A stretch of DNA of 64,000 bases from Inhella crocodyli (GCF_004004565.1 NZ_SACM01000001.1:1240001-1304000); one strand, 5' to 3'. Shown: positions 35,288 through 44,191, numbered from the stretch's first letter. The notes: generated by a model not told the origin, from the sequence alone. A program made the numbers and translations.

Positions 35288-35866
35288 ATGCCCGGCACCC
35301 TCGGCCTCGTGCTGGCTGGTGGCCGCGGCAGCCGCCTGGGCGGGGTGGACAAGGGCTTGCAGCCTTGGCGCGGCACGCCCTTGGTGGACGCCGTTCTCGC
35401 CCGGCTGGCGCCGCAAGTGGGCGCCGTCGCCCTGAGCGCCAACCGGCATGCCGAGGTGTACGCGCTGCGCGGTTGGCCCGTGCTGGCCGACGCCGACCCC
35501 CAAGCCTTCGACGGCCCGCTGGCTGGGATGCTGGCCGCCCTGACCCACGCCGAAGCCCACGGTTGGGACTGGGTGCAACTCGCCGCCTGCGACACCCCCT
35601 TGCTGCCGCTGGACCTGTGCGCCCGCTTGCACGCCGCCGTGGGTGCGGCGGACGCCGCCTACCCGATGCCGCCACGCGGCCCCGAGCCCGCGCACGCGCT
35701 GCTGCACGTGCGCACGCGCCCGCGCTTGGCGGCGGCCCTGGCGGGCGGCGAGCGTCGCCTGCTCGGCTTTCTGCGCAGCCTGCCGGCCGTGGCGGTGGCC
35801 TGGCCGGATGCGGGCCAGGCCTTCGCCAACCTCAACACCCCCGAGGCTTGGCAGGATTTGTGCTGA
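35288..35866 (+). CDS. mobA: Molybdenum cofactor guanylyltransferase MobA
   Basis: Transfers GMP to molybdopterin. 192 residues; the nucleotide-binding motif LVLAGGRGSRLGGVDKGL lies at the N terminus, FDGPLAGMLAAL in the middle and AACDTPLLP near residue 97. The tail FANLNTPE is conserved. It starts six bases after the moaA stop, so it is cotranscribed. Confidence 0.94.
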   Translation: MPGTLGLVLAGGRGSRLGGVDKGLQPWRGTPLVDAVLARLAPQVGAVALSANRHAEVYALRGWPVLADADPQAFDGPLAGMLAALTHAEAHGWDWVQLAACDTPLLPLDLCARLHAAVGAADAAYPMPPRGPEPAHALLHVRTRPRLAAALAGGERRLLGFLRSLPAVAVAWPDAGQAFANLNTPEAWQDLC

Positions 35867-35902
35867 GTGGCGGGCCGGCCGGCCGGGGCTAGCATCGGCC
35901 GC

Positions 35903-36346
35903 ATGGCCCTCGTTCCCGCCCCCTTTGCCGCTCAATTCCCGCAACTGGCCGCGCTGGCGCAACGCGGCATCGCGCGATCGCTGAACGCCGGCGACTTGCT
36001 GCTGCGCGAGGGCGACCACGGCGACGCGCTCTACATCCTGCTCAGCGGCCGCCTGCGGGTGTTCGGCCGCAGCGGGCCCGAGGAGCGCGAGCTGTTGTAC
36101 GGCCACTGCGAGCCGGGCGACTACGTGGGCGAGATGGGGCTCGACGGCGGGCCGCGCATCGCCAGCGTGCAAGCCCTGGAAGCCAGCGAGGTCGTGTGCG
36201 TCAACCGCGAAGGCGTGCTGGATTACCTGCGGGAGGACCCCGCCTTTGCCCTGAGCCTGCTGGGCAAGGTGATGCGCCGCATCCGCAGCACGCAATCGGC
36301 GCTCAAGTCGCTCCAGGCGGCACCAGCGGCACCCGCCCGGGTGTGA
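35903..36346 (+). CDS. Stand-alone cyclic-nucleotide-binding domain protein
   Basis: 147-residue Crp-type beta-barrel (LREGDHGDALYILLSGRLRV, then GDYVGEMGLDGGPR) without the DNA-binding C-terminal domain of Crp/Fnr. The phosphate-binding cassette region retains GEMGLDGGPRIAS. It probably senses a nucleotide and acts through protein contacts. It converges directly on the patatin gene with abutting stops, so no coupling is implied. Confidence 0.88.
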   Translation: MALVPAPFAAQFPQLAALAQRGIARSLNAGDLLLREGDHGDALYILLSGRLRVFGRSGPEERELLYGHCEPGDYVGEMGLDGGPRIASVQALEASEVVCVNREGVLDYLREDPAFALSLLGKVMRRIRSTQSALKSLQAAPAAPARV

Positions 36347-37249
36347 TCAACGCGGCGCCACCGCCGCTTTCAGCCGTGGAAGCATGGCCAGCGCCACGGC
36401 CCGGCCGGCCGCGATGGCCTGCTTGCGGGCGCTGAAGTCGCTGCTGGCCACGCCGTTCAGGTCGGGGCGCAGCACCACCTCGGCCTCGCGCAGCTCCAGG
36501 CTGTTGATGCTGCGGCCCATGATGGCCACCGTTTGCATCAGCATGCTGAAGGGGTCGGTCTTGGTCTTGGGGTCGGGCGGCGAGCTGATGTCGATGGCGA
36601 TCACCACCTCGGCCCCCATCTGCCGCGCGTAGCGCACCGGCACCGGGGCCACCAGGCCCCCGTCCACGAAGGTGCGCGCGCCGATCTCCACCGGCTGGAA
36701 CACCGCCGGCACCGCGCTGCTGGCCCGCACGGCCAGGCCCAGGTCGCCGCTGCGGAACAGCACGCCGCTGCCGTCATGCAAATTGGTGGCCACGATGCCC
36801 AGGGGCACGGGCAGCTGCTCGATCGTCTTGCCGCCGGTTTGCTGGCGCACGTAGCGGGCCAGGGCCTCGCCCTTGATCAGCCCTTTGAGCGGGAAGCTCC
36901 AGTCGGTGATGGCGCCCTCGTCCATCGTCTCGGCCAACTTGGCCATCTCCTGGCCCGACTTGCCGCTCGCGTACAGCGCCGCCACCAGGCTGCCGGCCGA
37001 GGTGCCGGCCACCAGGTCTACCTTGATGCCGTTTTCTTCCAGCACCTGGATGACGCCGATGTGCGCAAAGCCGCGCGCCGCGCCACCGCCCAGGGCCAGG
37101 GCCACTTTGGGGGCCTTCAGCACGCGCGGGGGCGGCGTGGGGTCGGGCGACGGCGGCCCAGGCTGCGGCGCCGGGGCGGGGCCCATCACCGAACACGCGC
37201 TCAACAGGCCGATCAGGCCCGCCAGGGCCAGGGTCCACAGGCGGCGCAT
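36347..37249 (-). CDS. Patatin-like phospholipase lipoprotein (RssA-like)
   Basis: 300-residue serine lipase-fold protein, membrane-anchored through a lipobox (LLSAC, Cys about 19). The oxyanion loop GGGAARGFAHIGV, nucleophile GTSAGS and catalytic Asp in FVDGGLVAPV are all present. Probable phospholipase A or lysophospholipase activity. The ATG overlaps the stop of the FAD-dependent gene (TGATG), so the pair is an operon. A Pro-rich linker (about 25-45) separates the anchor from the domain. Confidence 0.9.
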   Translation of the reverse strand: MRRLWTLALAGLIGLLSACSVMGPAPAPQPGPPSPDPTPPPRVLKAPKVALALGGGAARGFAHIGVIQVLEENGIKVDLVAGTSAGSLVAALYASGKSGQEMAKLAETMDEGAITDWSFPLKGLIKGEALARYVRQQTGGKTIEQLPVPLGIVATNLHDGSGVLFRSGDLGLAVRASSAVPAVFQPVEIGARTFVDGGLVAPVPVRYARQMGAEVVIAIDISSPPDPKTKTDPFSMLMQTVAIMGRSINSLELREAEVVLRPDLNGVASSDFSARKQAIAAGRAVALAMLPRLKAAVAPR

Positions 37250-38913
37250 CACGCGGCCACGCCCAAGATCGAACGCCCCACCGACTCGGCCACCTCGATG
37301 CCGTCCACCCCCGCCGACATGATGCCGCCGGCGTAGCCCGCGCCCTCGCCCGCCGGGTACAGGCCCTTCACGTTCAGGCTTTGGTGGTCCTTGCCGCGCG
37401 TGATGCGCAGCGGCGACGAGGTGCGCGTTTCCACGCCCGTCAGCACGGCGTCGGGTCGGTCGAAGCCGCGGATCTGGCGGCCGAAGGCGGGCAGCGCTTC
37501 GCGAATCGCGTCCAGCACGTAGTGCGGCAGCACCGGGCGCTCGGGGTCGGCCACCTGGGTCAGGGTCACGCCCGGCTTGTAGGAGGGCTCCACCTCGCCG
37601 AACACCGCCGAGCGCTGGCGCTTCAAAAAGTCGCCCACCAAGGCGCCGGGCGCGCGGTAGCCGCCCTCGCCCAGCTCGTAGGCGCGGCTTTCCCAAATGC
37701 GCTGGAAGGCCACGCCGTCCAGCGGGTTCACGGGGCCGCTGGACAGGCCGTCCTGCCGGTAGTCCTGCGGGTTGATGCCCACCACGATGCCGGCGTTGGC
37801 GTTGCGCTCGGCGCGCGAGTACTGGCTCATGCCGTTGGTGACGACGCGGTTCGGCTCGGACGTGGCCGCCACCACCGTGCCGCCGGGGCACATGCAAAAG
37901 CTGTACACCGAGCGCCCGTTGCTGGCGTGGTGCACCAGCTTGTAGTCGGCCGCGCCCAGGATCGGGTGGCCGGCGTTGGGGCCGAAGCGCGCGCGGTCGA
38001 TGACCGACTGCGGGTGCTCGATGCGAAAGCCGATCGAGAAGGGCTTGGCCTCCATATAAACGCCGCGCTGCTGCAGCATGGCGAAGGTGTCGCGCGCGCT
38101 GTGGCCCAGGGCCATCACCACGTGGTCGGCGCGCAGCTGCTCGCCGCTGTCCAGCGTCACGCCGCGGATGTGGCCGTCCTCGATCAGCACGTCCGTCACC
38201 CGCTGCTGGAAGCGGATCTCGCCGCCAAGCGCGGTGATGTCGGCGCGCATCCTCTCGATCATGCTCACCAGCCGGAAGGTGCCGATGTGCGGCTTGCTCA
38301 CGAAGAGGATCTCTTCCGGCGCGCCGGCCTTCACGAACTCCGTCAGCACCTTGCGGGTGAGGTGCCGCGGGTCGGAGATTTGGCTCCAGAGCTTGCCGTC
38401 GGAGAACGTGCCCGCCCCGCCCTCGCCGAACTGCACGTTGCTCTCGGGCTGCAGCACGCTTTGCCGCCACAGGCCCCAGGTGTCCTTGGTGCGCTCGCGC
38501 ACGGCGCGGCCCCGCTCCAGCACGATGGGCTTCAGGCCCATTTGCGCCAGCACCAAGGCCGCGAACAGGCCGCAAGGCCCAAAGCCCACCACCAGCGGGC
38601 GCAGCTTCTCGCCGCTGGCGTAGAAGTCCGCCGGCGCTTGCGCCACGTTGCGGTAGGTGGTGTCCGGGCTCGGGCGCAGGTGCGGGTCGCCCTGGGCCAG
38701 CAGCGCGGCCTCCTTCGCGGCCTCGGCCAGCTCGCAGTCCAGCGTGTAGATCAGCTGGATGTCGGTCTTGCGGCGCGCGTCGTAGGCGCGCTTGAATACC
38801 GTGAATGCCACCAACTCGGCGTCGCGCTTCAGGCCCAAGCGCGCCATCACCGCCGCGCGCAAGGCAGGCTCGGCGTGATTCAAGGGCAGACGAAGGTCGG
38901 TGATGCGGAGCAT
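37249..38913 (-). CDS. Uncharacterised FAD-dependent dehydrogenase (COG2509 type)
   Basis: 554-residue cytosolic flavoprotein. An N-terminal ~95-residue domain precedes the FAD motif VVGFGPCGLFAALVLAQMG. ESNVQFGEGGAGTFSDGKLW and YSFCMCPGGTVVAATSE are family signatures, and the end GEGAGYAGGIMSAGVDGIEV is the second FAD contact. Physiological substrate unknown. The ATG at 38913 has no clear Shine-Dalgarno; an upstream TTG at 38940 lies inside the preceding terminator and is rejected. It is cotranscribed with patatin. Confidence 0.9.
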   Translation of the reverse strand: MLRITDLRLPLNHAEPALRAAVMARLGLKRDAELVAFTVFKRAYDARRKTDIQLIYTLDCELAEAAKEAALLAQGDPHLRPSPDTTYRNVAQAPADFYASGEKLRPLVVGFGPCGLFAALVLAQMGLKPIVLERGRAVRERTKDTWGLWRQSVLQPESNVQFGEGGAGTFSDGKLWSQISDPRHLTRKVLTEFVKAGAPEEILFVSKPHIGTFRLVSMIERMRADITALGGEIRFQQRVTDVLIEDGHIRGVTLDSGEQLRADHVVMALGHSARDTFAMLQQRGVYMEAKPFSIGFRIEHPQSVIDRARFGPNAGHPILGAADYKLVHHASNGRSVYSFCMCPGGTVVAATSEPNRVVTNGMSQYSRAERNANAGIVVGINPQDYRQDGLSSGPVNPLDGVAFQRIWESRAYELGEGGYRAPGALVGDFLKRQRSAVFGEVEPSYKPGVTLTQVADPERPVLPHYVLDAIREALPAFGRQIRGFDRPDAVLTGVETRTSSPLRITRGKDHQSLNVKGLYPAGEGAGYAGGIMSAGVDGIEVAESVGRSILGVAA

Positions 38914-38931
38914 GGCGGAGGCGTCAAGCTG

Positions 38932-38959
38932 AAAAACCAACGGCGCCCAGGGGCGCCGT
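38932..38959 (-). terminator. Terminator of the 54-residue gene
   Basis: On the minus strand a perfect 9-bp stem (ACGGCGCCC / GGGCGCCGT) is followed by TTGG and five T residues. Confidence 0.82.
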
Positions 38960-38982
38960 GCGGAAGGAGTTCGGAAGACCGA

Positions 38983-39147
38983 TCAGCCTTGGTGCGGACG
39001 CTTGCCCGGGTTCTTCTTGCTGCGGGTGTGCGAGCCGCGCTCTTGGCTGCGCTTTTGGCCGCGGGCGGTCGTGTAAGTCACGCCCTTGGGGGCGACGGGA
39101 CGGGGGGTGGCCTTGCGGTCGGCTTCGGTGCGGATCTTGTTGCCCAT
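38983..39147 (-). CDS. Small basic protein of unknown function (54 residues)
   Basis: I do not recognise a named family. The protein is highly basic and hydrophilic (MGNKIRTEADRKATPRPV at the N terminus, RSKKNPGKRPHQG at the end) with no hydrophobic core, suggesting nucleic-acid or ribosome binding. GGAG lies eight bases before the ATG and a good terminator follows, so it is a real free-standing gene. Confidence 0.75.
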   Translation of the reverse strand: MGNKIRTEADRKATPRPVAPKGVTYTTARGQKRSQERGSHTRSKKNPGKRPHQG

Positions 39148-39301
39148 GGTGTGGCTCCAGAAAATGAGAGAGGTTGAACGGGCAGAAGCCAGCGAGGGAC
39201 ATCGGCGCATTGCCTGCCACAGGCCTCGCGTGCGGGGCACGCGCGGGCGACAGGAAGGGCGGGAGTTTAGGCGATGCCCGTCTGCCTACACTGAACCGGC
39301 C

Positions 39302-40243
39302 ATGAGCCCGCCTGCCGCACCGCCCCTCGACCTCCCCGCCCTGATCAAAGAAATCGGCCGCGGCGCCCGGGGCGCCCGCGACCTGAGCCGCGCGCAAGCC
39401 GCCGCCCTCTTCGGCGCCATGCTGGACGGCGAGGTCGACGAGCTGCGCCTGGGCGCCATCGTGCTGGCCCTGCGCGTCAAGGGCGAATCGGTGGACGAGC
39501 TGCTGGGCTTTCACGACGCCATGCAGGCCCGCGTGCAGCGCCTGCAGCACCCGAAGCGGGTCGTGCTGCTGCCCACGCTCAACGGCGCGCGCAAGCTCTT
39601 GAACCTCATGCCCCTGCTGGCCCTGCACCTGGCCCAGCAAGGCGTGCCCGTGCTCGTGCACGGCCGCAAGGACTTCGGCGCCGCCCGCGGCGACACCTTC
39701 GCCCTGTTCGCCGCCCTGGGCCACCCCCTCTGCACCAACCTGGCCGAGGCGCAAGAGCGCCTGAACGCCCAGAACCTGGCCGTGCTGCCCACCGCCCTGC
39801 TCTGCCCGGGACTTGACCGCCTCATGGCCCTGCGTCCCCGCCTGGGCCTGCGCAACAGCGCGCACACGATGGCCAAGCTGCTCGACCCCTCCCGCGGCCA
39901 CAGCGTGCGCGTGGCGGCCGTGACGCATGGCGACTTCCTGGATGCCCTGGCGACGGTGCTGCCTCAACTGGACGGGCCGAGCTTGTTGCTCAAGGGGTGT
40001 GAGGGGGAGGCCTATCCGCACCCGCGGCGGCCGGCGAGTTTGCAAGCGTTTGCGGGCGGGAAGCCGCTCGACTTGGCCTTGGCAGAGGCTGAGGAAGCAT
40101 CACTTTGGGAAAGCTCGGGCAATACCGAAGCGGACGCCGAGGCGCTGCGCGGGTTTTCGCTGGCGGGCCAGCAATCTTGGCCCACGCGAATGCAGGAGAT
40201 GGCGGCAGTGCTGGAGCAGTTGGTCAGCACTGCGATTCCGTGA
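39302..40243 (+). CDS. ybiB: YbiB-like DNA-binding protein (TrpD2 family)
   Basis: 313-residue protein with the anthranilate phosphoribosyltransferase fold (helical N domain, alpha/beta C domain). It lacks the PRPP-binding glycine motif of TrpD. TrpD2/YbiB proteins bind nucleic acids non-specifically and are SOS-regulated in E. coli. Conserved segments include LRLGAIVLALRVKGES, TLNGARKLLNLMPLLAL and LGLRNSAHTMAKLLDP. No LexA box was searched for with certainty. Just after its stop the sequence turns AT-rich. Confidence 0.9.
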   Translation: MSPPAAPPLDLPALIKEIGRGARGARDLSRAQAAALFGAMLDGEVDELRLGAIVLALRVKGESVDELLGFHDAMQARVQRLQHPKRVVLLPTLNGARKLLNLMPLLALHLAQQGVPVLVHGRKDFGAARGDTFALFAALGHPLCTNLAEAQERLNAQNLAVLPTALLCPGLDRLMALRPRLGLRNSAHTMAKLLDPSRGHSVRVAAVTHGDFLDALATVLPQLDGPSLLLKGCEGEAYPHPRRPASLQAFAGGKPLDLALAEAEEASLWESSGNTEADAEALRGFSLAGQQSWPTRMQEMAAVLEQLVSTAIP

Positions 40244-40320
40244 CCACTCCTCGGCACAGAGAGAAGGAGCCGTCTTGAAGTCAATTCACGCTCAACATTG
40301 GACTGCTTCGATGCTTGAAA

Positions 40321-40635
40321 ATGAGTAACCCAGGCATTAAAACTTCATTTCCCGCGCTTTTGCGATGGACTTTAATCACCTCGCCGCTCATTTACTTTGT
40401 GCTCGGCATATACATATCCACACGGTTCGATAGCTTTTTACTTTTCTTGATGTCAGTCGGTTTCGGCTCTTATTTTTCTTACGCAGCTTGGCGCCGCACA
40501 AAGGAGCTGCCAGCCTCATTGGGCACGCTCAGTCTGAGCTTTGATAACGCATACCTCGCAGATTTTTTTGACAAATTGCTAACGCTGCATGCAATCATTT
40601 CTCCGATCTGTATTTTGATTGCCCTGATTGTTTAG
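40321..40635 (+). CDS. Small membrane protein in an AT-rich island, unknown function
   Basis: 104-residue protein with about three hydrophobic segments (16-34, 39-56, 85-104). No family recognised. The surrounding DNA is visibly AT-richer than the window (43-48% GC in three 60-base lines I counted, 40261-40320 and 40381-40500). Codon use (many A/T third positions) differs from neighbours. No Shine-Dalgarno stands out. It may be acquired DNA; it could also be a decaying gene. Confidence 0.6.
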   Translation: MSNPGIKTSFPALLRWTLITSPLIYFVLGIYISTRFDSFLLFLMSVGFGSYFSYAAWRRTKELPASLGTLSLSFDNAYLADFFDKLLTLHAIISPICILIALIV

Positions 40636-40895
40636 CAAGGAATCTGAGCGAGGGCCGTTGAATCCGTAGCACGAATTGCAGACTGACCTTTTTCCCCAGT
40701 TACTTGGAGGGGGTGTCACTTGCCCGCTGCCCCAAGATCCAAAACATCTATCCCGCATGACTCAACGAAATGCGCATAGCTCCTTGACCGCGCACGCTCC
40801 TAAGTAGCTGTTGTACCAAGTGAAATATCTTTTGGATGTTTCCTGGATCGCACAAGCCTTGCGGCACAGGCCAGGCGACAGGTTTACTGCGGCGC
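40636..40895. other. AT-richer intergenic remnant
   Basis: 260 bases between the small membrane protein and the lipoprotein gene. Composition is intermediate. I see no gene, tRNA or attachment-site repeat in it. Confidence 0.4.
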
Positions 40896-41768
40896 ATGAC
40901 CCCCAGCCGCACTTCGCCCCCCACCCCATTCCCTGACCGCTCCCGTCCGCCGGCCCGCCGCTGGTGGGCCACTTGGGTTGGCACCTTCCTACTGGCCGCC
41001 TGTGGCGGCGGTGGTGGCAACACCGCCAACGACAGCAGCGCCAGCGCGCCAACGCCACCGACCACGCTCACTGCCGAGGTCAGCGTGCTGATGATGGGCA
41101 ACAGCCACACCTCGTCGGCCCGCTTGCCCGAGCAGCTGGCGGCCCTGCTGCGTGGCGGTCTGCCGGGCAGAACGGTGGCCGTTGCGGTGGCGCCAGGTTG
41201 GATGTTTTTGGACGAACGCCTGGCCCACGGGCCATCGATGGCGCTGCTGCGCAGCCAGCCTTGGACGGCGGTGGTGCTGCAGGCGCAGAAGTACAGCACC
41301 ACGGGGCAGTACAGCTACTCCACGCAGGAGGCCGAACTTCTGGTGCAAGCCGCGCGTGGCCAGCGGGCGCTGCCCGTGCTGTTCCCGGAGTGGCCACGGC
41401 TGGGGGTGCCGGAGACGGCCCAGATTCACGACTTGCACGTGGGCATTGCGCAGGTGCAGCCAGCCTGCGTGGCGCCCATTGGGCAGGCTTGGGACCTGGC
41501 GCTGCAGCGCCACCCCGCGCTGCGCCTGCACAGTGACGACGGCAACCATGCCGACGTACCGGGCGCTTACCTGGCGGCGCTGGTGCTGTACAGCACCATC
41601 ACCGGGGGCTCGCCGCGCGCGCTGCCGGACATCGACAACGGCTTGGCGCCGTCCGTGCAGGCACAGCTGCGCGCGGCGGCTGCCGACACGCTGCAAACCT
41701 GGCCAGCGCGCCGCCATTGCCCGGCGGATGCCGTGCTGGTGAGCGCGGGGCCGCGGCCGCAGGGGTGA
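40896..41768 (+). CDS. SGNH-hydrolase-like lipoprotein
   Basis: 290-residue envelope lipoprotein: Tat-like or Sec signal, lipobox LLAAC then five Gly. The mature part starts with a strand and MMGNSHTSSARLP, where GNSHT replaces the usual GDSL nucleophile block; near the end DGNHADVPGAYLAALVLYSTI supplies a DxxH-type pair. This matches SGNH/GDSL-like hydrolases of DUF4886-type. Substrate unknown. It directly follows the AT-rich island and converges on the desaturase gene. Confidence 0.75.
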   Translation: MTPSRTSPPTPFPDRSRPPARRWWATWVGTFLLAACGGGGGNTANDSSASAPTPPTTLTAEVSVLMMGNSHTSSARLPEQLAALLRGGLPGRTVAVAVAPGWMFLDERLAHGPSMALLRSQPWTAVVLQAQKYSTTGQYSYSTQEAELLVQAARGQRALPVLFPEWPRLGVPETAQIHDLHVGIAQVQPACVAPIGQAWDLALQRHPALRLHSDDGNHADVPGAYLAALVLYSTITGGSPRALPDIDNGLAPSVQAQLRAAAADTLQTWPARRHCPADAVLVSAGPRPQG

Positions 41769-42845
41769 TCAGGCGGGCACGGCCTTGGGCGGGAACGTGT
41801 TCACCCAAATCCGCTTCATCACCGTGCCGTACTGCTTCCACAGGCTGCCGGTGTTGTAGCGAAGGCCGTACTTCGCGCACAGCGCTTGGATTTGCGGCGC
41901 CACCTCGGCGTAGCGGTGCGCGGGCATGTCGGGGAACAGGTGGTGCTCGATCTGGTGGCTCAGGTGCCCCGTCAGCACGTGGAACCAGCGCGGGCCGGTG
42001 AGGTTGCTGGAGCCGGCCAGCTGGCGCAGGTACCAGTCGCCGCGGGTTTCCTTCTCGCAGTCTTCGGGGCGGTAGATGGCCACGCCTTCGGTGAAGTGGC
42101 CGCAAAAGATGACGAGGTAGGTCCAGAGGTTGCGCAGCAGGTTGGCCGCGGCGTTGCCGGCCAGCACGCGCAGCCAGCCGTGCCAGGCCAGCAGCGGGAA
42201 CAGCGCGTAGTCCTTGGCCCACTGCAGGCCCACCTTGCGGCGGAAGCGCTTCCAGCGGTCCATGAAAACGGGCTTGGGCAGGGCGCCGTGCTTGTAGCGG
42301 CCCAGCTCCAGGTCGTGCGAGCCCACGCCGTACTGGAAGCCCAGGGCGAGCATGGCGTTGGCGATGGGCTGCAGCCAGTGGCGGGGCTTCCAGCGCTGCT
42401 CGGGCGTCATGCGCAGCAGCGAGTAGCCCAGGTCGCGGTCCTTGCCCAGGATGTTGGTGTAGGTGTGGTGCACCACGTTGTGCGAGTGGCGCCAGCTTTC
42501 GCCGTCGCAGGCGATGTCCCACTCGTAGGTTTGCGAATTCAGCGCCGGGTCGCCCGTCCAGTCGTACTGGCCGTGCATGACGTTGTGGCCGATCTCCATG
42601 TTGTCCAGGATCTTGGCGTGGGCCAGGGCGAGCACGCCGCCGAGCCAGCTGAGCGGCCCCACGCCGAAGTGCAGCAGCGCGCGGCCCGCCGCCTCGCTGG
42701 CGCGGCAGCGCCAAATGATGCGACGCAGGTGGTCGACATCGGCCTGACCGAGGTCGTTCATCACCCGCTCGCGAATGGCGTCGACCTCGGTTTGGAACTG
42801 CGCGACTTGTTCGCGGGTGAGGTGGGTGGGGGCGGCGAAGCTCAT
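41769..42845 (-). CDS. Membrane acyl-CoA/lipid fatty acid desaturase (DesB-like)
   Basis: 358-residue inner-membrane di-iron desaturase. The three His boxes are HNVMH (87-91), HSHNVVHH (120-127) and HLSHQIEHH (near 290). It introduces a double bond into acyl chains using electrons from the adjacent ferredoxin-reductase-type protein. The gene lies 168 bases after that reductase on the same strand, with two hairpins in the gap. The module resembles DesCB of Pseudomonas. Confidence 0.93.
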   Translation of the reverse strand: MSFAAPTHLTREQVAQFQTEVDAIRERVMNDLGQADVDHLRRIIWRCRASEAAGRALLHFGVGPLSWLGGVLALAHAKILDNMEIGHNVMHGQYDWTGDPALNSQTYEWDIACDGESWRHSHNVVHHTYTNILGKDRDLGYSLLRMTPEQRWKPRHWLQPIANAMLALGFQYGVGSHDLELGRYKHGALPKPVFMDRWKRFRRKVGLQWAKDYALFPLLAWHGWLRVLAGNAAANLLRNLWTYLVIFCGHFTEGVAIYRPEDCEKETRGDWYLRQLAGSSNLTGPRWFHVLTGHLSHQIEHHLFPDMPAHRYAEVAPQIQALCAKYGLRYNTGSLWKQYGTVMKRIWVNTFPPKAVPA

Positions 42846-42885
42846 GGCGTTTCAGAGGGTGAGAGGGGATCGGATATGCCCGAAA

Positions 42886-42903
42886 GGGCCGCCCAAGCGG
42901 CCC
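42886..42903 (-). repeat. Stem-loop between reductase and desaturase genes
   Basis: GGGCCGC / GCGGCCC arms with loop CCAA, 41 bases upstream of the desaturase ATG; there is no T-run on the minus strand. It could affect mRNA processing or relative expression. Confidence 0.4.
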
Positions 42904-42923
42904 CGATCTAGGCGCGAAGCACA

Positions 42924-42943
42924 GCCGTAGCTCGTGCTACGGC
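42924..42943. repeat. REP-like palindrome, copy 3
   Basis: GCCGTAGC-TCGT-GCTACGGC, perfect 8-bp arms. It shares the GTAGC/GCTAC core with the palindromes near 26.2 kb. Confidence 0.6.
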
Positions 42944-43013
42944 GAGCATTCGCAACGACGAGTGGGGGCGTTTGGGCGGTCAAGGCGGGCATGTGCGATC
43001 CGCTTTCACCCTC

Positions 43014-44135
43014 TCATAGGTCGAGGGTCAGGTCGGAGCGTGCGGCGCTGACGCACAGGCGGATGAGTTCGTTCGGCTCGCTGCTGAGCGCGCCGGTTTG
43101 CAGGTTTTGCACCGTGCCGCTGCGCTTCACGCACTGGCAGGAGCGGCAGATGCCGATGCGGCAGCCGTGCTTGGGCGCGAGGCCGGCTTGCTCGGCCTGC
43201 TGCAGCAGCGAAGTGGCGCCGGTGCTGGCGAAGCGGCGGCCGGCGCGCTGGGCTTGGACGATCACGGGCGCTTCCAAGGGCTGGGGAGGCGTCCACGCCG
43301 GCGCAAAGCGCTCGCGGCGCAGCGGGGCCCGCGCGCCGTGGGCGGCCCAATGGGCGTCGACGGCGTCCATGAAGGCGGCAGGCCCGCACAGCCAGGTCGG
43401 GCGCCCAGCCCAGTCGGGCACGGCGGCGGCCAGCTCGGCGGGCGTCCATCGCCCCGCGCTGGCGCTGAAGTGCAGGTGCACGCGCAGGCCGGGCAGTTCC
43501 GGGCACCCGCTGGCCAGGGCGCGCAGTTCGTCGCCAAAGATCAGGTCTTGCGGCGTGCGGCAGACGTGCACGAAGTCGACCGCACCGGCATGGCCCAGGC
43601 GGCGCAGCGCGCGCAGCAAGGCCATGACGGGCGTGATGCCGCTGCCGGCGCTGAGCAAGGCGAGCCGCGCGGGCGGCACGGCGGGCAGCACGAAGTCGCC
43701 CTCGGCGGCACCCAGCGCCACCACGTCGCCCACGCGCAGGGCGTCGTGCAGGTGGTTCGACACCAGCCCGCCCGGCTGGCGCTTGACGGTGATGGCCAGG
43801 GGGCCGTCGTCCGGGGCGCTGGAGAGGCTGTACGGGCGCTGCACGCGCCGGCCGTTGCGCACGGTGCGGACGGTGACGTGCTGGCCGGCTTGGTGGCCGC
43901 GCCACAAGGCGTTGGGTTGCAGCAGCCAGGTGCGGGTGTCCGGGGTTTCGTCGCGCACGGCCAGCACGCGGGCGCGCACCTCGGTCAGGGAGGCGGTGGG
44001 GCGCAGCAGCTGCAGCGCCTCCTCGATGGCACTCAGACGCACCACGTTGTCCACCAAGGGGTGGCGCAGCCAACGCACCAGGGGCTGGCTGAGGCGCTCG
44101 GCCAAGGGGCGTGCGGGGGTGGCGGTGCTGGGCAT
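43014..44135 (-). CDS. Ferredoxin reductase with C-terminal 2Fe-2S domain (DesC-like)
   Basis: 373-residue electron-transfer flavoprotein. FAD domain with RPYSLSSAPDDGPL, NAD(P) domain with LLSAGSGITPVMALL, and a C-terminal plant-type 2Fe-2S ferredoxin (GCRIGICRSCQC, last Cys in IRLCVSAA). It supplies electrons to the desaturase downstream. The ATG at 44135 is preferred over upstream starts that enter the divergent regulator's control region. Confidence 0.92.
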   Translation of the reverse strand: MPSTATPARPLAERLSQPLVRWLRHPLVDNVVRLSAIEEALQLLRPTASLTEVRARVLAVRDETPDTRTWLLQPNALWRGHQAGQHVTVRTVRNGRRVQRPYSLSSAPDDGPLAITVKRQPGGLVSNHLHDALRVGDVVALGAAEGDFVLPAVPPARLALLSAGSGITPVMALLRALRRLGHAGAVDFVHVCRTPQDLIFGDELRALASGCPELPGLRVHLHFSASAGRWTPAELAAAVPDWAGRPTWLCGPAAFMDAVDAHWAAHGARAPLRRERFAPAWTPPQPLEAPVIVQAQRAGRRFASTGATSLLQQAEQAGLAPKHGCRIGICRSCQCVKRSGTVQNLQTGALSSEPNELIRLCVSAARSDLTLDL

Positions 44136-44175
44136 GGGGGTTCCTGGACACCCGACGGGGTGCGGCGCCCGCATT

Positions 44176-44191
44176 GTGTACAACTGTCCAC
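44176..44191. promoter_or_regulatory. Imperfect dyad in the desC-desT intergenic region
   Basis: GTGTAC-AACT-GTCCAC, with five of six bases matching across the arms. It lies between divergent desC-like and tetR-type genes; its layout is like FabR/DesT operators. Tentative. Confidence 0.35.

Noticed and set aside
40244-40895. Integrated mobile element with attachment sites around the AT-rich island
   Set aside because: I found no flanking direct repeats, tRNA or recombinase; only composition supports acquisition.
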